DNA of 64,000 nt from Micropterix aruncella (taxonomy: Eukaryota > Arthropoda > Insecta > Lepidoptera > Micropterigidae): contig OX155972.1 in NCBI GenBank assembly GCA_944548615.1, positions 8,634,159 through 8,698,158 of the forward strand, given 5' to 3'. Below, piece by piece: positions 1 to 10,710 of this stretch. The notes beneath the pieces are model-generated. The model ran no database searches. It saw nothing but the letters and a program-made list of their open reading frames with translations, and had not been told where the DNA came from. The position numbers and the translations under genes are program-made. Positions within the stretch are counted from its first letter, which is position 1. Each line of letters opens with the position of its first letter.

Positions 1-1462
1 GACATTTTGCATTTAGGCCCTAAATTAATTACAATTAATTAAACGCGAGAACGCTCTGAGAGTTACGCTAAATATGCTTTGTCGTTAACTCCCTTATACC
101 ACCACTGCGTAAAGATAGTTATTCTGTGCTAGCGCTGCGATTGATCGTTTAGTATGCGTCTGTTTCCCGGCGCTAGCGGACGTGGAATCTGCGCTTGACT
201 CTTCGTTAATGCTGGATTTTTATTGGTCAAACCCTACAAAATTGACTCCGCCTATTTTTTCGGGTGTCCGCCCATTTCGGGTATTTTTCTGAGGTCTCAT
301 GTCGCCTTAATTTCAAATATTATTCAAGAGCATTACAGACGAATCCAATTAGCCCTTGAATATTAAATCTAGAGTACAAGTCCATGACAACTAACTTACA
401 TAACTAAATTAATGCAACAAAACAAAACATAAAAAATATAAAACAAGTAAAAGACAGATTATGATAAACATAATGACACATGTCAAGCCATGAAATGCAT
501 GGCCATATTTGGTCATATTGAGTGGATTTCGCGGTACCGTCTCTGTTCAAAGTGTGAGTCAATTCTTTGAGTTGTGTGTTAGACTAGGGAGATACTTGGA
601 GCTATTTTTCCATGCTTGCTTTATATTTTTACAATCTTTTATTTAAATTGCAATGTTTGTTTAGGTCCAATCTTGCAAGCAGAATTAGAACCACTTCCTC
701 TTATCTTATGACCTGTCGGAATATTAAAGTAATTTTAATGAAATATGAAAGTATGATTCAGTCCAAAAAAAAGTATAATCTATATCCTTCTTGGAAATAT
801 AGAACCAATTAAAAATATATTAACATTATATAAGATACTTACGTCAGCTAGCTCAATTAAAATCAGTTAATATTGAAGTATATTCCAATAATAGAATACG
901 TAAATTTTATTCATAATGAGGTACTTACACTAATTGGAGAATACATGAATTAATCCTAACGCTTCTTTAAACATAAGTTCTCATCGAAATTTTAATCGTC
1001 ATTATTACAGTTGAAAACACATTTTCCAATGGTACAATGGGTGGGCGTTTTATTGGATAATGTTCTCTGAGTAAATATAAATGGTGTATTACATTTGACA
1101 ATATAAATAATGTATTACATTTGACATTCATGGTCATTTACCGACATAACTTTTAATGATAAATGGATAACAACCGATCATCCAGCTTTTTATTTATTGA
1201 TATATATTCCAAAATAAAATATTTCTTAGGCTATTTCTATTTCTTATGTATTTTAATTTCATTCTTTATACATCTGTATTTTTAATGCCTAGCCTGTGTT
1301 GAGTATCAGTACAAAAATATTCATCTCCATACATGCTGATTTTCAGCATAGGCCTTGTTTTTTTTTGTTTTTTATTTCATTGATTAAAAAAAAATATGGA
1401 AGAATATATACACAATTATTTAGCGTCACTCCTAACTAGGCGGTGCCTGTGCCGATAATTAG
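1..1462. other. AT-rich stretch without recognisable gene
   Basis: AT-rich intergenic DNA. The only sizeable ORF is a 66-codon frame at 612-812 with no recognisable motif and low-complexity composition, so I do not call it. Several poly-T/poly-A runs near 1355-1395 could be degraded retroposon tails. I see no other structured element. Confidence 0.5.
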
Positions 1463-1473
1463 TATAGGTTAGG

Positions 1474-1490
1474 TTTTTTTTTTTTTTTTT
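1474..1490 (-). other. poly(A) tail of the R1-like LINE
   Basis: A run of 17 T on the plus strand directly follows AGG of a TTAGG-like run and marks the 3' end of the minus-strand LINE. On the minus strand this reads poly(A) followed by CCTAACC. Confidence 0.75.
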
Positions 1491-1747
1491 CCCTATTAAG
1501 TTAACCACTTAATGGGGGAGTTTATTCAGAAAAGCCTTGCTCGTTTGTCAAGGCGTTAATCTTAGGTTGCAATTTATTTGCTTAAATTTAATTTTATGCT
1601 ATGCAAATGGAGATAATAGCTATCATATATTAATGCTATCACATATAAGTCATAATTATTTGCGCCACCGTGCCGATTATTTTGCACCACCGTGTATAAG
1701 CTAGAGTCATCTGTTGTGTCAAGATACGACGCACTGCAAGATGATTT

Positions 1748-3120
1748 TCACACTCCTCCGTTGATCGATTTTATTTTGGCCGTGATTAATTGTAAGTATT
1801 CGTAGTAGGTTCTGGAGACTTGCTTTGACTTCAGCACTTCTTGCGGGTTGTTGTAGTCCAGGTCGTGTTGTTCGCAGATACAGCGCATTTCGTATCGTTC
1901 TTTTTCTAGTGCTCCGCATTGAAATAATACGTGCTCTACGGTTTGTCCGCTGGTGTCGTTGCAAGGGCAGATGTCGTCGTCTCTAAGTTTAAAGCGCATG
2001 AGATAGCTGCGGAAAGCACCATGTCCGGACAGTAACTGTGTTCCGAGATATGTTCTGCCGAGACGTTCGAGCGTCTGTGCCCCGTCTGTTGCGTAGCGAA
2101 AAAAGATTTTTGTGGTTGCGCCGGTCTGGGTTTCAGCTACATACCTCCTGTTCCACTCGGCAAGAGCTTCTTCTCGTAGTATGCGTTTGGCATAGCTCAA
2201 GGGCACCCCGCTAAAGTCGGGTGTTTTACGTAGAAGACAGGCTTCTTTTGCCAGAGTATCAGCCCTCTCGTTGCCGATGGTCCCGTCGTGCGCTTTCACC
2301 CAATTTAAGTTTACTGTTTTCCCATTTTTTGTGAGATCGCTCAGTAGCTGCTGAATTTCGTAGCTTTGCTGCAGTGTGTTACTGGTGTCCGCAATGGCCA
2401 TGATACTAGATTGGCTGTCACTGTGGATTTGTACTTCATTCAGCTGGTTCTGTCTCCTGGCCCATTTCACTGCGCGGCTTATTGCCAGCATTTCCGCTTG
2501 GAAGACGCTACAGTAGTCCTCAAGCTTCATCTTGTTGGATACGATCTCGACGCCAAATTGGTATGCCACAAAAGCCGCTCCCACCTTCCCGCTATGCTTG
2601 CTGCCATCGGTAAAAATATGGCATTCGTTTGTGTCTGTGGTGTTTAGCTTATCGGAAGTGCCAATTTTTAAGCTAGCTCGCTCCGCTGGGTGTGGAAGAT
2701 CGTGGGAATTCACCCTTTTTTGGTACCTTCTATCGTCCGGGAGACCACTTACGACTCCCGTTCTTTTCGTCTCGGCAATTTTGGCTACACGGAGTATCTC
2801 TAGGTCTAGTGGTAGCGTGCCGGCTATAGCGAATACAGATGTTGCGGAGACTGTCCGATATGCTCTAGCTATCCTTAGAGCGAAGAGACGTTGCGTTGTT
2901 TCCAAGAGTTTCTTTGACGACACGGTTTGACTTCCCTCGGCCCATATAATAGCGCAGTATGTGACTATCGGCACAATTATGGCTCTGTACATTATTTCCA
3001 CTATTTCCGCCGAAAGGCCCCAGGTTGGCTTGGTGGCTCTGCAGAGGTTTTTGTACAGAGCCATTGTTTTCTGGCACGTTCTTCTTATGTGCTCCTGCCA
3101 GGTAAGATGGTCATCAATGC
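1748..3120 (-). pseudogene. LINE ORF2, downstream part: end of RT, RNase H and C-terminal Cys/His motif (after frameshift)
   Basis: This frame carries the end of ORF2; its first Met gives a 438-codon stretch from 3064, but the coding match continues upstream to about 3120, where it joins the other frame. Residues 1-100 are the RT thumb/connection region. An RNase H domain follows at about 146-275 (counted from that Met), with the expected acidic residues visible: D153 in FTDGS, E191 in QAEMLAI, D216 in HSDSQSS and D269 in ERADTLA, plus H259 in VKAHD. RNase H degrades the RNA template during element copying. A Cys/His cluster of the type that ends many R1/I-group ORF2 proteins follows (CPC...H...C). 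The only visible lesion is the shift near 3118-3124; the rest of the frame is open. I label it a pseudogene because of that single lesion. Confidence 0.85.
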
Positions 3121-5433
3121 CAGGACTTTCATGTTACGAACCAATTTGATGTCAATATTGTTCATTTTTAGTACCGGAGGCACGACATGCTGCCTCGTGA
3201 GAAATAGCGCTTGCGACTTTTCAGGGGCAAAGTCCAGCTTTGCTCGGTTCCCCCAGTGGCCTATCTGTTTTAGGATTAGGTTTGCTTTAGTTTCCAAATC
3301 ACTCCTTTCATCTGCAGCAACCAAGATTAAGATGTCGTCCGCGAACGCTTGTACGGTGACGTTCCTGTCCTCGCCGTGCTGCAGTGCCTCATCGATTATG
3401 ATGTTCCACAGCACCGGTCCGAGTACTGATCCCTGGACGCATCCTTTATTTGTTCCTCTCTTGCACGTTTTATCCGCCAGTGTCAGGCTTACAAACCTAT
3501 CCTGGAGGTAACTGAGTAGTATGCGGTAAATGTTGCCAGGTAGAGGCATACCCCTCAGTCTTTGTCTTAAGTATGGCCACCAGGCGTTGTCAAATGCTCC
3601 CCGTATATCCAACGATATGAGGACAACGAGTTCCTTGTTTGCGATTCGCTCTTTAGCGCTTTGTATAATTCCATAGAGGGCGTCCTCCGTCGATCTTTGG
3701 GGGAGGAACCCGTATTGCCGATTTGACAGTGCCTTATTTCTCAACAGGTGCCAGACTATTCTTTTACTTAAAATACCCTCGAAGATCTTGCCTAGGACAG
3801 GCAGTAGGCCGATTGGTCTGAAGCTTTTGACATGATCAGTCTCCTGCCTCCCTGGTTTGGGCACTATTATAATCTGGGCTCTTTTCCATTCTTTGGGAAA
3901 GTATCCAAGGTCTAGGCATCTGTTGATAGTGTTTAAAAAGTACCCATCAGTGGCGCTAATAACGGCTTTGCAGATGTCGCCTGTTAGATGATCTGCTCCG
4001 GGGGCTTTGGTATCACTTGTTCTGCTCAGTGACTCTTGGAGTTCTTTTGCGGTGATTGGTTGGTCGTCAGCGTGTTCTGTATTGTCGTTTTCCATTTGCA
4101 CTCTGATGTTACGCTGGATGTCGCTGTCGTTTTCCGCTTTGTCATTCGGAAAGAAGTGGTCGGCCAGTATGGCTAGCCCCTCGGCGGCATCTGTCGCTCT
4201 TGTAATACCGTTCGTTAAGTGAGTTGGCAAATTTCGTCGTGGGGTCGTTGCCATGATTCTGCTGATCCCACTCCAGACGTCCTCCTTTCTTTGTAATGTG
4301 CAGAATGATTTCCAGCTTTCGGTTTTGGCTGCGGATATATTTTCCTGGAAATTCGCTTTCTGTTTTATATACTCCTGAAGGAGTGTTTGTTTCCGTTTGC
4401 CACTTGAATTGGCCAATTTCCTCTTTGCACACCTAAGGTGTTGGTGTTCTTTCTCTATATCCTTTGTCCACCACTGCTGTCGTTTTGGTTTACCTCCTCC
4501 CAATGTTTTAACCCTTTGCTTGCATAGTTCTTGTGTAGAAGTTGTAAATTCAGAGATGGCTTGGTCGATCTCGTCTTCCTTCATTGTGTTTATCCTTTCA
4601 TGGCTTGGTACATTCAAATGTTCCTTTGCCGCTTCGCGAAAGCGATCCCTGTTTACGTTTCTGGTTTTGAATATCCTGGTCTGCGGGTTAGTGATTTTTG
4701 GTGTCTGGAACTCAACCTTGAAAATAATGGCGTTGTGGTCCGAGAGTAAGATCGTCTCTTCCGCTACGTGCCAGTCGTGAACTTTGTCCAGAATGTCCTC
4801 GCTCGCGAAGGTGACGTCGAGTATACTTTCCACCGCTTTCCTGTGTCTCATCGCTCGGAAGGTAGGAGTGTCTCCTATGTTTGTGGACGTCATGCTCCCG
4901 GACATCATGAAATCGGCCAAGAGAATGCCTCTGCTATTATTGATTTTGCAGCCCCATAGAAAGTGTTTGGCATTAAAATCGCCGCCCATGACAATTTGCC
5001 TAGGTACCGCTTCTGTAATTTCCTCTAGATGTTTAATGGTTGTGGCAATATCGTCGTTAGGTGGGGCGTACACAGATACCAAAACAATCTTGCCACTTTT
5101 AGGGTCATCGACTTGCACGCTGACTATGTTATTATTGGTATGGGTAGTTAGCATCACAGGGGTGATTTTATCGTTGAAGATGATGATGACTGCTTTGTTT
5201 GGGGAGCTCTTGTCTGCTTTATTGCACTGCAGAATTGTTTCGACTCCCGGAGCTTTCACCATTCCAGCGTTACCCGTGTATGGCTCCTGAATCAGGGCTA
5301 TGTCGATATTTTCCTTCGTCCCTACTCTGAACATCTCTTCAGTTGCTTGTTTGGCCCGTTGGAGGTTACACTGGATTATTTTTATCTTAGATGTATCAGT
5401 GTTTACAACGAGGGAGCCCTTAGCATTGGTAGT
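3085..5433 (-). pseudogene. LINE ORF2, upstream part: AP-type endonuclease and reverse transcriptase
   Basis: The first Met in this frame is at 5334, but the endonuclease family's N-terminal strand (reading IIQCNLQRAKQ) lies upstream and the frame is open back to 5433, overlapping the end of ORF1 by 14 nt. ORF2 therefore probably began upstream of 5334 by reinitiation or from a lost start. Endonuclease motifs, numbered from Met 5334: QEPY at 16-19, GGDFNAKH at 117-124, SDHN at 198-201. Reverse transcriptase motifs follow: a fingers block with FRPIGLLP, LDIRGAFDNAWW, QGSVLGPVLW, and the catalytic FADD at 664-667. The enzyme nicks target DNA and primes reverse transcription of the element RNA. 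The frame ends prematurely after residue 749, because a single-base loss near 3118-3124 moves the message into the frame described at 1748-3120. Confidence 0.88.
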
Positions 5434-6727
5434 TTACCCGCTCCCGGGCTCTGGCCTCCATCCTGCTGCGCACCGGGCACGTGTCGCTCAGCGCGTTGTG
5501 TGAGTTTTCTCCCACGGTGCAGTTGGTGCATGTTGGTATAGCCTCCCGGCTAGGGCAGTCACGGTAGGTGTGGTTCCCAGCACACTGCGAGCAGGTAAGT
5601 TTACCTTCACAGTGCTTCTTTGTATGCCCGAAGCCCAGGCAGGTGAAGCATTGGATGAGTGGCGATTCTTCAACCGTTGCAATGCGCTGGTACCCAATGT
5701 TGACTTTACCAGCGCTGGTGAGTGTCCTCCATGTAGCTGGTTTTGCCTCGTAAACGGCAGTGCAGAGTAGCGAGTTGCGGTGCCTTCTTCTGTAGCACTC
5801 TCTAATAAGCCCCTCCGCGACGTTCCCTAATTTAGTATTTTGGGAGCTGAGAGACTGCCTCAGGTCTTCCTCGGTAGAACCCTTAATGAGCCCGATGAAG
5901 GCAACCATGGGGTTTTTCTGGTTTCCATCTTTAACGCAAATCTCTTCCCCGGTTTGAGCGAGAGCCTCCTTAAATTTAATCCTGTCTTGCCCACTTTGAA
6001 GGCTGACAACCACTTTTTGGTTGGCCCCTTTTCGTATGCCGGACACCCCAATTCCCAGAGAGCGAACGTTTACCTTTCTCTTTATCAAGCTCTCTACGTC
6101 CTCGCTCTTCTTAAGGGGGTCGTTACAGCCAACGATAACTGCGTGTCGGTCCTCGTGGGCAAGGTTAGAGTTGGGGCTGGACTTGCTAGGTTGGGCAGCA
6201 ATAGTAGCGTATGTTTTTAGCGTGGTAGTTAGCTCTCTTATGTTCTGCTGAGCATTGTTGTCTACACCAGTGGTGGTAGCGACTGCTTCGCATATTTGCG
6301 TTTTGGTCTGCGCTATCTCCTGTTTGAGGTCTTCCCCGAGGTTTGTAAGGTTTCCAGCGTTATGTTTCTGGTCCTCCAGGAGTTTGTTGATGTCTGCAGC
6401 TATACCCTCGATTAGTAGCGTCTGCTTGGATATCAGGGCTGACGTGTCCAACGTTTGGGACCCTAGGGAGGGAGCTGGTGGAAGGAAGGCTCCCTTAGCA
6501 AGGACGGCCAAGTCTCTAAGGCACTCTAAAACTGTGGCTTTGATGTCTCTCCGTAGATTGCCTGCAGAGTCTAATGCTGCTTTGGCTGTTCTCACTAGCT
6601 CGTCGGGCGCGGTCGGTGGTGCTATCCTTGAGAGAGATAGTGACGGTGATTGGTCCCTGGAGGCGGGAGCCGACAGGGATACAGATGGTCGTGGAGGACG
6701 GATCTTTGACCCTTCGCTGGGCATCAT
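5420..6727 (-). CDS. LINE ORF1 gag-like nucleic-acid-binding protein, three CCHC zinc knuckles
   Basis: 435 codons, uninterrupted. The N-terminal third is Ser/Pro- and Ala-rich and of low order, the middle is helical and charged, and the C-terminus has three consecutive zinc knuckles: residues 360-373 (CX2CX4HX4C), 379-391 (CX2CX3HX4C) and 400-417 (a longer-spaced third). This triple knuckle is typical of ORF1 in R1, TRAS/SART and Jockey-type LINEs, where the protein binds the element RNA to form the transposition particle. It lies immediately upstream of ORF2 on the same strand and overlaps its open frame by 14 nt, so translational coupling is likely. The start at 6727 is the first Met after the 5' UTR repeats. 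Family assignment is secure; the exact clade relies on ORF2. Confidence 0.85.
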   Translation of the reverse strand: MMPSEGSKIRPPRPSVSLSAPASRDQSPSLSLSRIAPPTAPDELVRTAKAALDSAGNLRRDIKATVLECLRDLAVLAKGAFLPPAPSLGSQTLDTSALISKQTLLIEGIAADINKLLEDQKHNAGNLTNLGEDLKQEIAQTKTQICEAVATTTGVDNNAQQNIRELTTTLKTYATIAAQPSKSSPNSNLAHEDRHAVIVGCNDPLKKSEDVESLIKRKVNVRSLGIGVSGIRKGANQKVVVSLQSGQDRIKFKEALAQTGEEICVKDGNQKNPMVAFIGLIKGSTEEDLRQSLSSQNTKLGNVAEGLIRECYRRRHRNSLLCTAVYEAKPATWRTLTSAGKVNIGYQRIATVEESPLIQCFTCLGFGHTKKHCEGKLTCSQCAGNHTYRDCPSREAIPTCTNCTVGENSHNALSDTCPVRSRMEARARERVNYQC

Positions 6728-6739
6728 ACCTGATAGAGT

Positions 6740-7006
6740 TTTCCACGGGCTACCCGAATATATGTTACTTCTGTCTCTACTCCAAAAGATAACGGAGTTA
6801 TGAAGGAAAAACTATTGCGGGTAGTCCGATTTTGTCCAAAAAATTATTATAATGTTCCTTTACGAATTCAGCTTTCCACGGGCTACCCGAATATATGTTA
6901 CTTCTGTCTCTACTCCAAAAGGTAACGGAGTTATGAAGGAAAAACTGTTGCGGGTAGTCCGATTTTGTCCAAAAAAAATTTTATTATATTCCTTTGCCAA
7001 TTCAGC
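6740..7006 (-). repeat. 133-bp tandem duplication in the LINE 5' UTR
   Basis: Two copies with a period of 133 bp (for example 'ttccacgggctacccgaata' at 6741 and again at 6874), differing at only a few positions. They sit directly upstream of ORF1 on the minus strand. Tandem 5' repeats in LINEs often carry promoter function; here that is inference. Confidence 0.8.
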
Positions 7007-7349
7007 AGGTGGGCAGGGGGGGCAAAATTTTCGTCAGAATTTCGATAACTCTCACCGTTTCTGAGATATCAGCGATTTAAGTTTTTTCCCTCCCCCACTC
7101 CTGCTCGAGATAGCAGCAGTCACCGCGAGAAAGAGGAAGAACTCGACTGCTAAATTTAGTACGGAACCCGATAGGTTAAGAGCGATGAAGAAGAAGATGA
7201 CAGTTGATGAAACCACAATCCGAGACTGCTCGATTTGGTCCGGAACCCTATGGCCGATTTGGCTCGGGTCGTACTCGCGGCCTGCGGAGTCGCCGGCTTG
7301 GGTAGGGCTTCGCCGGACCTTGAACGGAGTCTCCGCGTGAGGACTGTTG

Positions 7350-7490
7350 TATAGGTATAGGTTAGGTTAGGTTAGTATAGGTTAGGTTAGATTAGTAAGT
7401 AGGCATATTAATTTAGTGGAAAAGCATATTTATAAGTGTATATTAAGCTAGTTATGATAGGAGATATAGGTTAGATTAGGTTAGGTTAGG
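7350..7490. repeat. degenerate TTAGG-like runs
   Basis: Runs of 'ggttaggttaggttag' type occur at 7360-7392 and about 7466-7490, separated by unrelated AT-rich sequence. TTAGG is the ancestral insect telomere unit. The array is short and imperfect, so it is either an interstitial telomere-like tract or part of a repeat family's own sequence. Confidence 0.6.
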
Positions 7491-7680
7491 AAGTCAATGC
7501 ATCTACTTAACGTAAAAAGTTATAATAGTTAATAAAAGTATAATAGGTAATGGATAATATAAGTCAGAATTATAAACACATTATTGTTAGTTACCCACTG
7601 AAAAGGCACTAGCCTTAGTGGGGAACTGTGACATGTAATTTGTATCTTTTTTATGAATAAAGACTACTACCAAAAAAAAA
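7400..7680 (+). mobile_element. LINE/SINE 3' end with poly(A)
   Basis: A plus-strand retroposon tail: the motif 'ggcactagccttagtgggga' (about 7606-7625), an AATAAA-like signal near 7654 and a poly(A) run at 7672-7680. The same motif occurs inverted at 49081-49105, also followed by an A-rich tail on its own strand, so this is an interspersed family. No coding part is attached. The flanking R1-like LINE seems to sit at its 5' edge. Confidence 0.6.
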
Positions 7681-8160
7681 ATGAAAACGCTAATTTTTAT
7701 GATATCAAATAAAAATTTAATTTTATGAAAAATTTTAATACATTGATATAACGAATTAAAAAAAACAAGTTATCATTAAAAAATCAAAATAATCATTAAA
7801 TAATAAAAGTAGTCGAAAATAATAAAAAAATAACTACAAATACTATGCTAAATTAGGTCATAAAACGAAAAATCTGATTTCACCCTTTATTACTTAAATG
7901 GAATTTATATTATTAGAGATGTGAGAAGGTGTAAATGTGTTGCTGTTTTCAAAATATCATTAGGATACTTTTACTAATTAGCCACTGAATGGGGAATCTT
8001 TTAAGAACCACCTCTGACAGTCCTCTAATATCGAAGGCTTTCCACAAAATATTCAATAATCTCGGAACTGTATACTTGAAATTTAACTTTTAATAGAATT
8101 TAGATAATCTCTTGGATTAGCAAGGGAAAATATCACACCACTGCCGAAAATTATCTTTAA
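7681..8160. other. AT-rich stretch without recognisable gene
   Basis: Very AT-rich, with short homopolymers and no ORF of note. It leads into the Helitron-like end at 8161-8188, so part of it may be the body of that element. Confidence 0.4.
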
Positions 8161-8188
8161 CGCGGACGTAGCCGCGGGCAAAAGCTAG
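8161..8188 (+). mobile_element. Helitron-like 3' terminus (hairpin + CTAG)
   Basis: A GC-rich hairpin (CGCGG/CCGCG around 8161-8176) is followed after a short spacer by CTAG at 8185-8188 and then T. This is the layout of Helitron 3' ends, and the wording resembles the LEP1-type elements of Lepidoptera. I cannot place the matching 5' TC end. Confidence 0.5.
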
Positions 8189-8439
8189 TACTAATATAAT
8201 TTGATGGCAAAAATTAAAATAGCTTACACACACAGGTATAGAGGCTAAAAATTTACATTCTTACATGCTGCTTCTACCTGGTCCCCTTTCGCTAGATGAA
8301 AGAGCAAAGGGGTAATTAGGTCTCTGAGCAAATTTCCCTTTCTCAGCTCGAGCGCGCAGATAACAACGCGCTCAGGAGATGAAAAACCAGTCATTGCTCC
8401 GCCGGATCTGCCTAAAACCGCTTTGACTTCGGACCAACG

Positions 8440-8870
8440 CTGCAGCGGCCGTGAAGGGTCCAGAAAACCCGAGAATGTAGTGTCGGACACCGCAGTTGCT
8501 TTCGTGGAAACGTTATTAGTGAACAGTATTCGGAAATAAATTATTTTACCATTCTGACCCACCAACCGACGATGAGGGAAAGTATTGTCAACGCGATAAA
8601 ATTGCGTTTCGAGATGAAGACGGTAATCATTTTGAGCTTCCTCGAGACGACTAAGACCATTTCCAGATATTAGTCTGCCTGTGTGTTTGTCTGTCTGTAT
8701 GTGTATCTTTGTCTTTGTATTCCTACTTAAAAGCGCCCAAACGCTTGAACCGTTTTTGTTGACATTTGGCATACAGTCATCGACTTGAAAAGGGTTTTTT
8801 TTTAAATCGGTCCACCAGGGGACGGGTGGACTAGTCGTATTTCAATCTCGAAATATTTATTTTATTTTCT
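8440..8870 (-). repeat. module C of the GC-rich interspersed repeat family
   Basis: Carries the family phrases seen near 13190-13610, 32040-32200 and 62700-63020: GTCT/GTGT-rich tract, 'gcgcccaaacgctt', a 'ctagtc..' block and 'tctcgaaatatt'. A 175-codon open frame runs through it (8245-8772, minus) but shows no protein-family motif and is not kept in the other copies, so I treat this as non-coding repeat. Confidence 0.5.
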
Positions 8871-8899
8871 TAAGGATAACTTACAGCCAATAATTTTGT

Positions 8900-9503
8900 A
8901 GTAAACAAAAATAGGAAGCTTAGAGAAATTTACAAGTTACCACTGATAATGACAATAATAATAACGTGAATTTAGAACTGATATTAAGCATAAAGAAGAT
9001 ATTAAATAAGAAGATACTAAATTGTACAATAGAAAGCATGTCGACAACTGTAATAAAAGAAGAAAATGCCAAGCCTGGTCATCACAAAATCGCCCTACAA
9101 CCTGCTTCCTTAGAGTATCTATATTCGTGAAAAAGGGGTTAATATCAATGACAGCATTCAGGGTGTTGAAAGTTTCGCATACCCTTATAAAATAATAATT
9201 ACGCCTGTATTTGGTTTTAAAGCCAGGTACAAGAAGGAGTGCCCTATTTCTAAGTGCCCGGCTAGGAGTGCGGAGAGATATTTTAGATAGTAGTTCAGGA
9301 CAATCAATCGAGCCATTTAAAATTCGTAGTAAACGTGAGATGTCAGCTATGTTTCTTCGCAAAGCCAATGGCAGCAAATGATGGCGGATACAACGATAAT
9401 AGTAGTCTGGATCACGTATACGACATTTATATTCTACGTAGTGCAGAAATTTTCTTTGGATGGCCTCTATTCTCGATGCGTACACCTCTTATATATGTCT
9501 CGA
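8900..9503 (-). pseudogene. Jockey-like LINE RT, C-terminal fragment
   Basis: The minus-strand frame (stop at 8937) carries the C-terminal tail found after the RT domain in Jockey-group LINEs: RIEAIQRKFLHYV, then LALRRNIADIS, TPSRALRNRALLLVPGF and YRRNYYF. There is no catalytic core, so this is a 5'-truncated copy of the kind left by incomplete reverse transcription. The upstream limit at about 9503 abuts a hAT-like end. The tail fragment has no activity of its own. The same tail type appears at 10018-10274, 37505-38125 and 50560-51016, so several insertions of related elements are present. Confidence 0.75.
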
Positions 9504-9504
9504 G

Positions 9505-9950
9505 CAGAGGTTCACAAACTTATTGACGCCGCAACCTACTTTTTAAAATCACAATATTTTGCTACCCAGCGAGAACTTTTTCAGAAAAGTTAGTGAGTGG
9601 TTTGATGTAAAAAATAAACAATTCATTTATATGTATCATAAGTAAAGTCTTTATTTTGTAAGAAATTGTAATGTGCGACAACATAAAAAATAGATTTTTT
9701 TGATAGAACATTTATCCATCTTATTTAGCTAATAGCGAAAACAAATGAATGCGATGCGTAAATGCGCAACGACAGGAACGCCGCGGCGCGCCAATCTATA
9801 AGCGAGTGAGCGCGTGCGGCGCGCGAATGCTCGGGAAACACGGACGCTGCCGCTCGGCCGCGCGTGCACCGGGGGCGAACCAGACGAGTCTAACGACGCG
9901 GCGCTGTCTCTTCGTTCGGCTATTTCATCTTCCCGTGCAAGGTTGCAATT
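9505..9950 (+). mobile_element. hAT-like DNA transposon end (remnant) with GC-rich tract
   Basis: Begins 'cagaggttcacaaacttatt', the style of hAT terminal inverted repeats (CAGNGGTTCNCAAACTT). It continues through an AT-rich part and then a strongly CpG-rich tract at about 9770-9910, a common 5' region in hAT elements. No transposase frame and no matching right end were found, so this is a terminal remnant. Confidence 0.4.
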
Positions 9951-10017
9951 TTATATTCTATTCTTTGTGTAAGTGCTATCTTTTATTTATATTTTATTAT
10001 ATATCTGTAAAGGCTAA

Positions 10018-10710
10018 TTAACAATCGTGTTGATGCTAGTCAAATCTTGGAGCAGATAAATTTTTTCGTGCCCACTCGACCAGCTCACTCTCAGCGTTCC
10101 TTTCAACTGCCAATTGTCAATTCTAACTATGCACAAAATGCTTTTCTTTATAGAGCTTGTCATCATTACAACTCGGTGTTAATGGATGTTGATATATTTG
10201 TCACAACCCCAGTTACATTTAAAAATCTAATTATGAATATATTACAATTTAATCAAGGAATCTGTTTATTATGAAAATAGTTATTCTCCTCTTATCTTTG
10301 CAATTACATAACTTATTTCGTTTTTCTATTTTTCGTTCCCATAAAATGTTTCATTACGTAGTTATAATTTAATAATTAATTCATTTATTACCATATTAAT
10401 ATACATGTCTATGAATCTATTTACTGTTTTTTTCTGCTCTATTTACTTTATATTTACTCTTTTAATACTTTGGACCGTTTAGTAACTTAGCAATTACTTT
10501 TCAGAATATTTTCTGTTTATTTAAAAAACCCTAGTAATTTCACTTTAAAAAATGCTTGTATATTTTAAACTTTTCTTTTATATAGAATAACGCACTATAT
10601 GACCGTTTAATTGGTGGGAACATATAAATGGTTATTGTTTGTTATATTTTGGTTAGGTAAATATGTTTTTCGTACTGTCTGTTTTCTGAATAAAATAAAA
10701 TAAAAATAAT
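10018..10710 (+). pseudogene. LINE RT C-terminal fragment with 3' UTR
   Basis: The open frame ending at 10274 reads RVDASQILEQINFFVPTR at its start and ends with LYRACHHYNSVLMDVDIF and VTFKNLIMNIL, the usual last 80 residues of Jockey/CR1-type ORF2 (VP.R..R....Y...FLYRA...YN....DIF....FK). An AT-rich 3' UTR with an A-rich tail (AATAAAATAAAATAAAAAT) follows at about 10688-10706. It is a 5'-truncated, inactive copy inserted next to the hAT-like remnant. Confidence 0.7.

Larger units (their letters stand above)
1491..7349 (-). mobile_element. R1-clade-like non-LTR retrotransposon, nearly full length
   Basis: Read on the minus strand this is a two-ORF LINE: a GC-rich 5' UTR from about 7349, a gag-like ORF1 (6727-5420), an ORF2 with endonuclease, reverse transcriptase and RNase H (5433-1748), a 257-bp 3' UTR, and a poly(A) tail seen as 17 T at 1474-1490. 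The order EN-RT-RNase H with a terminal Cys/His motif fits the R1/I/LOA group; Jockey elements lack RNase H. Both outer flanks carry TTAGG-like sequence: left 'tataggttagg' at 1463-1473, right the same 11-mer at 7356-7366 within a longer degenerate run. A short target-site duplication such as 'tataggt' is therefore possible. TRAS and SART elements of moths belong to this clade and insert into TTAGG repeats; that this is one of them is inference. ORF1 is intact and ORF2 has one frameshift, suggesting a fairly young copy. Confidence 0.85.

Noticed and set aside
8245..8772. 175-codon minus-strand ORF as a gene
   Set aside because: Overlaps module C of an interspersed repeat and is not open in the other copies.
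9750..9935. CpG-rich tract as a host promoter/CpG island
   Set aside because: Lies just inside a hAT-like end and lacks any downstream host exon; better explained as transposon leader.
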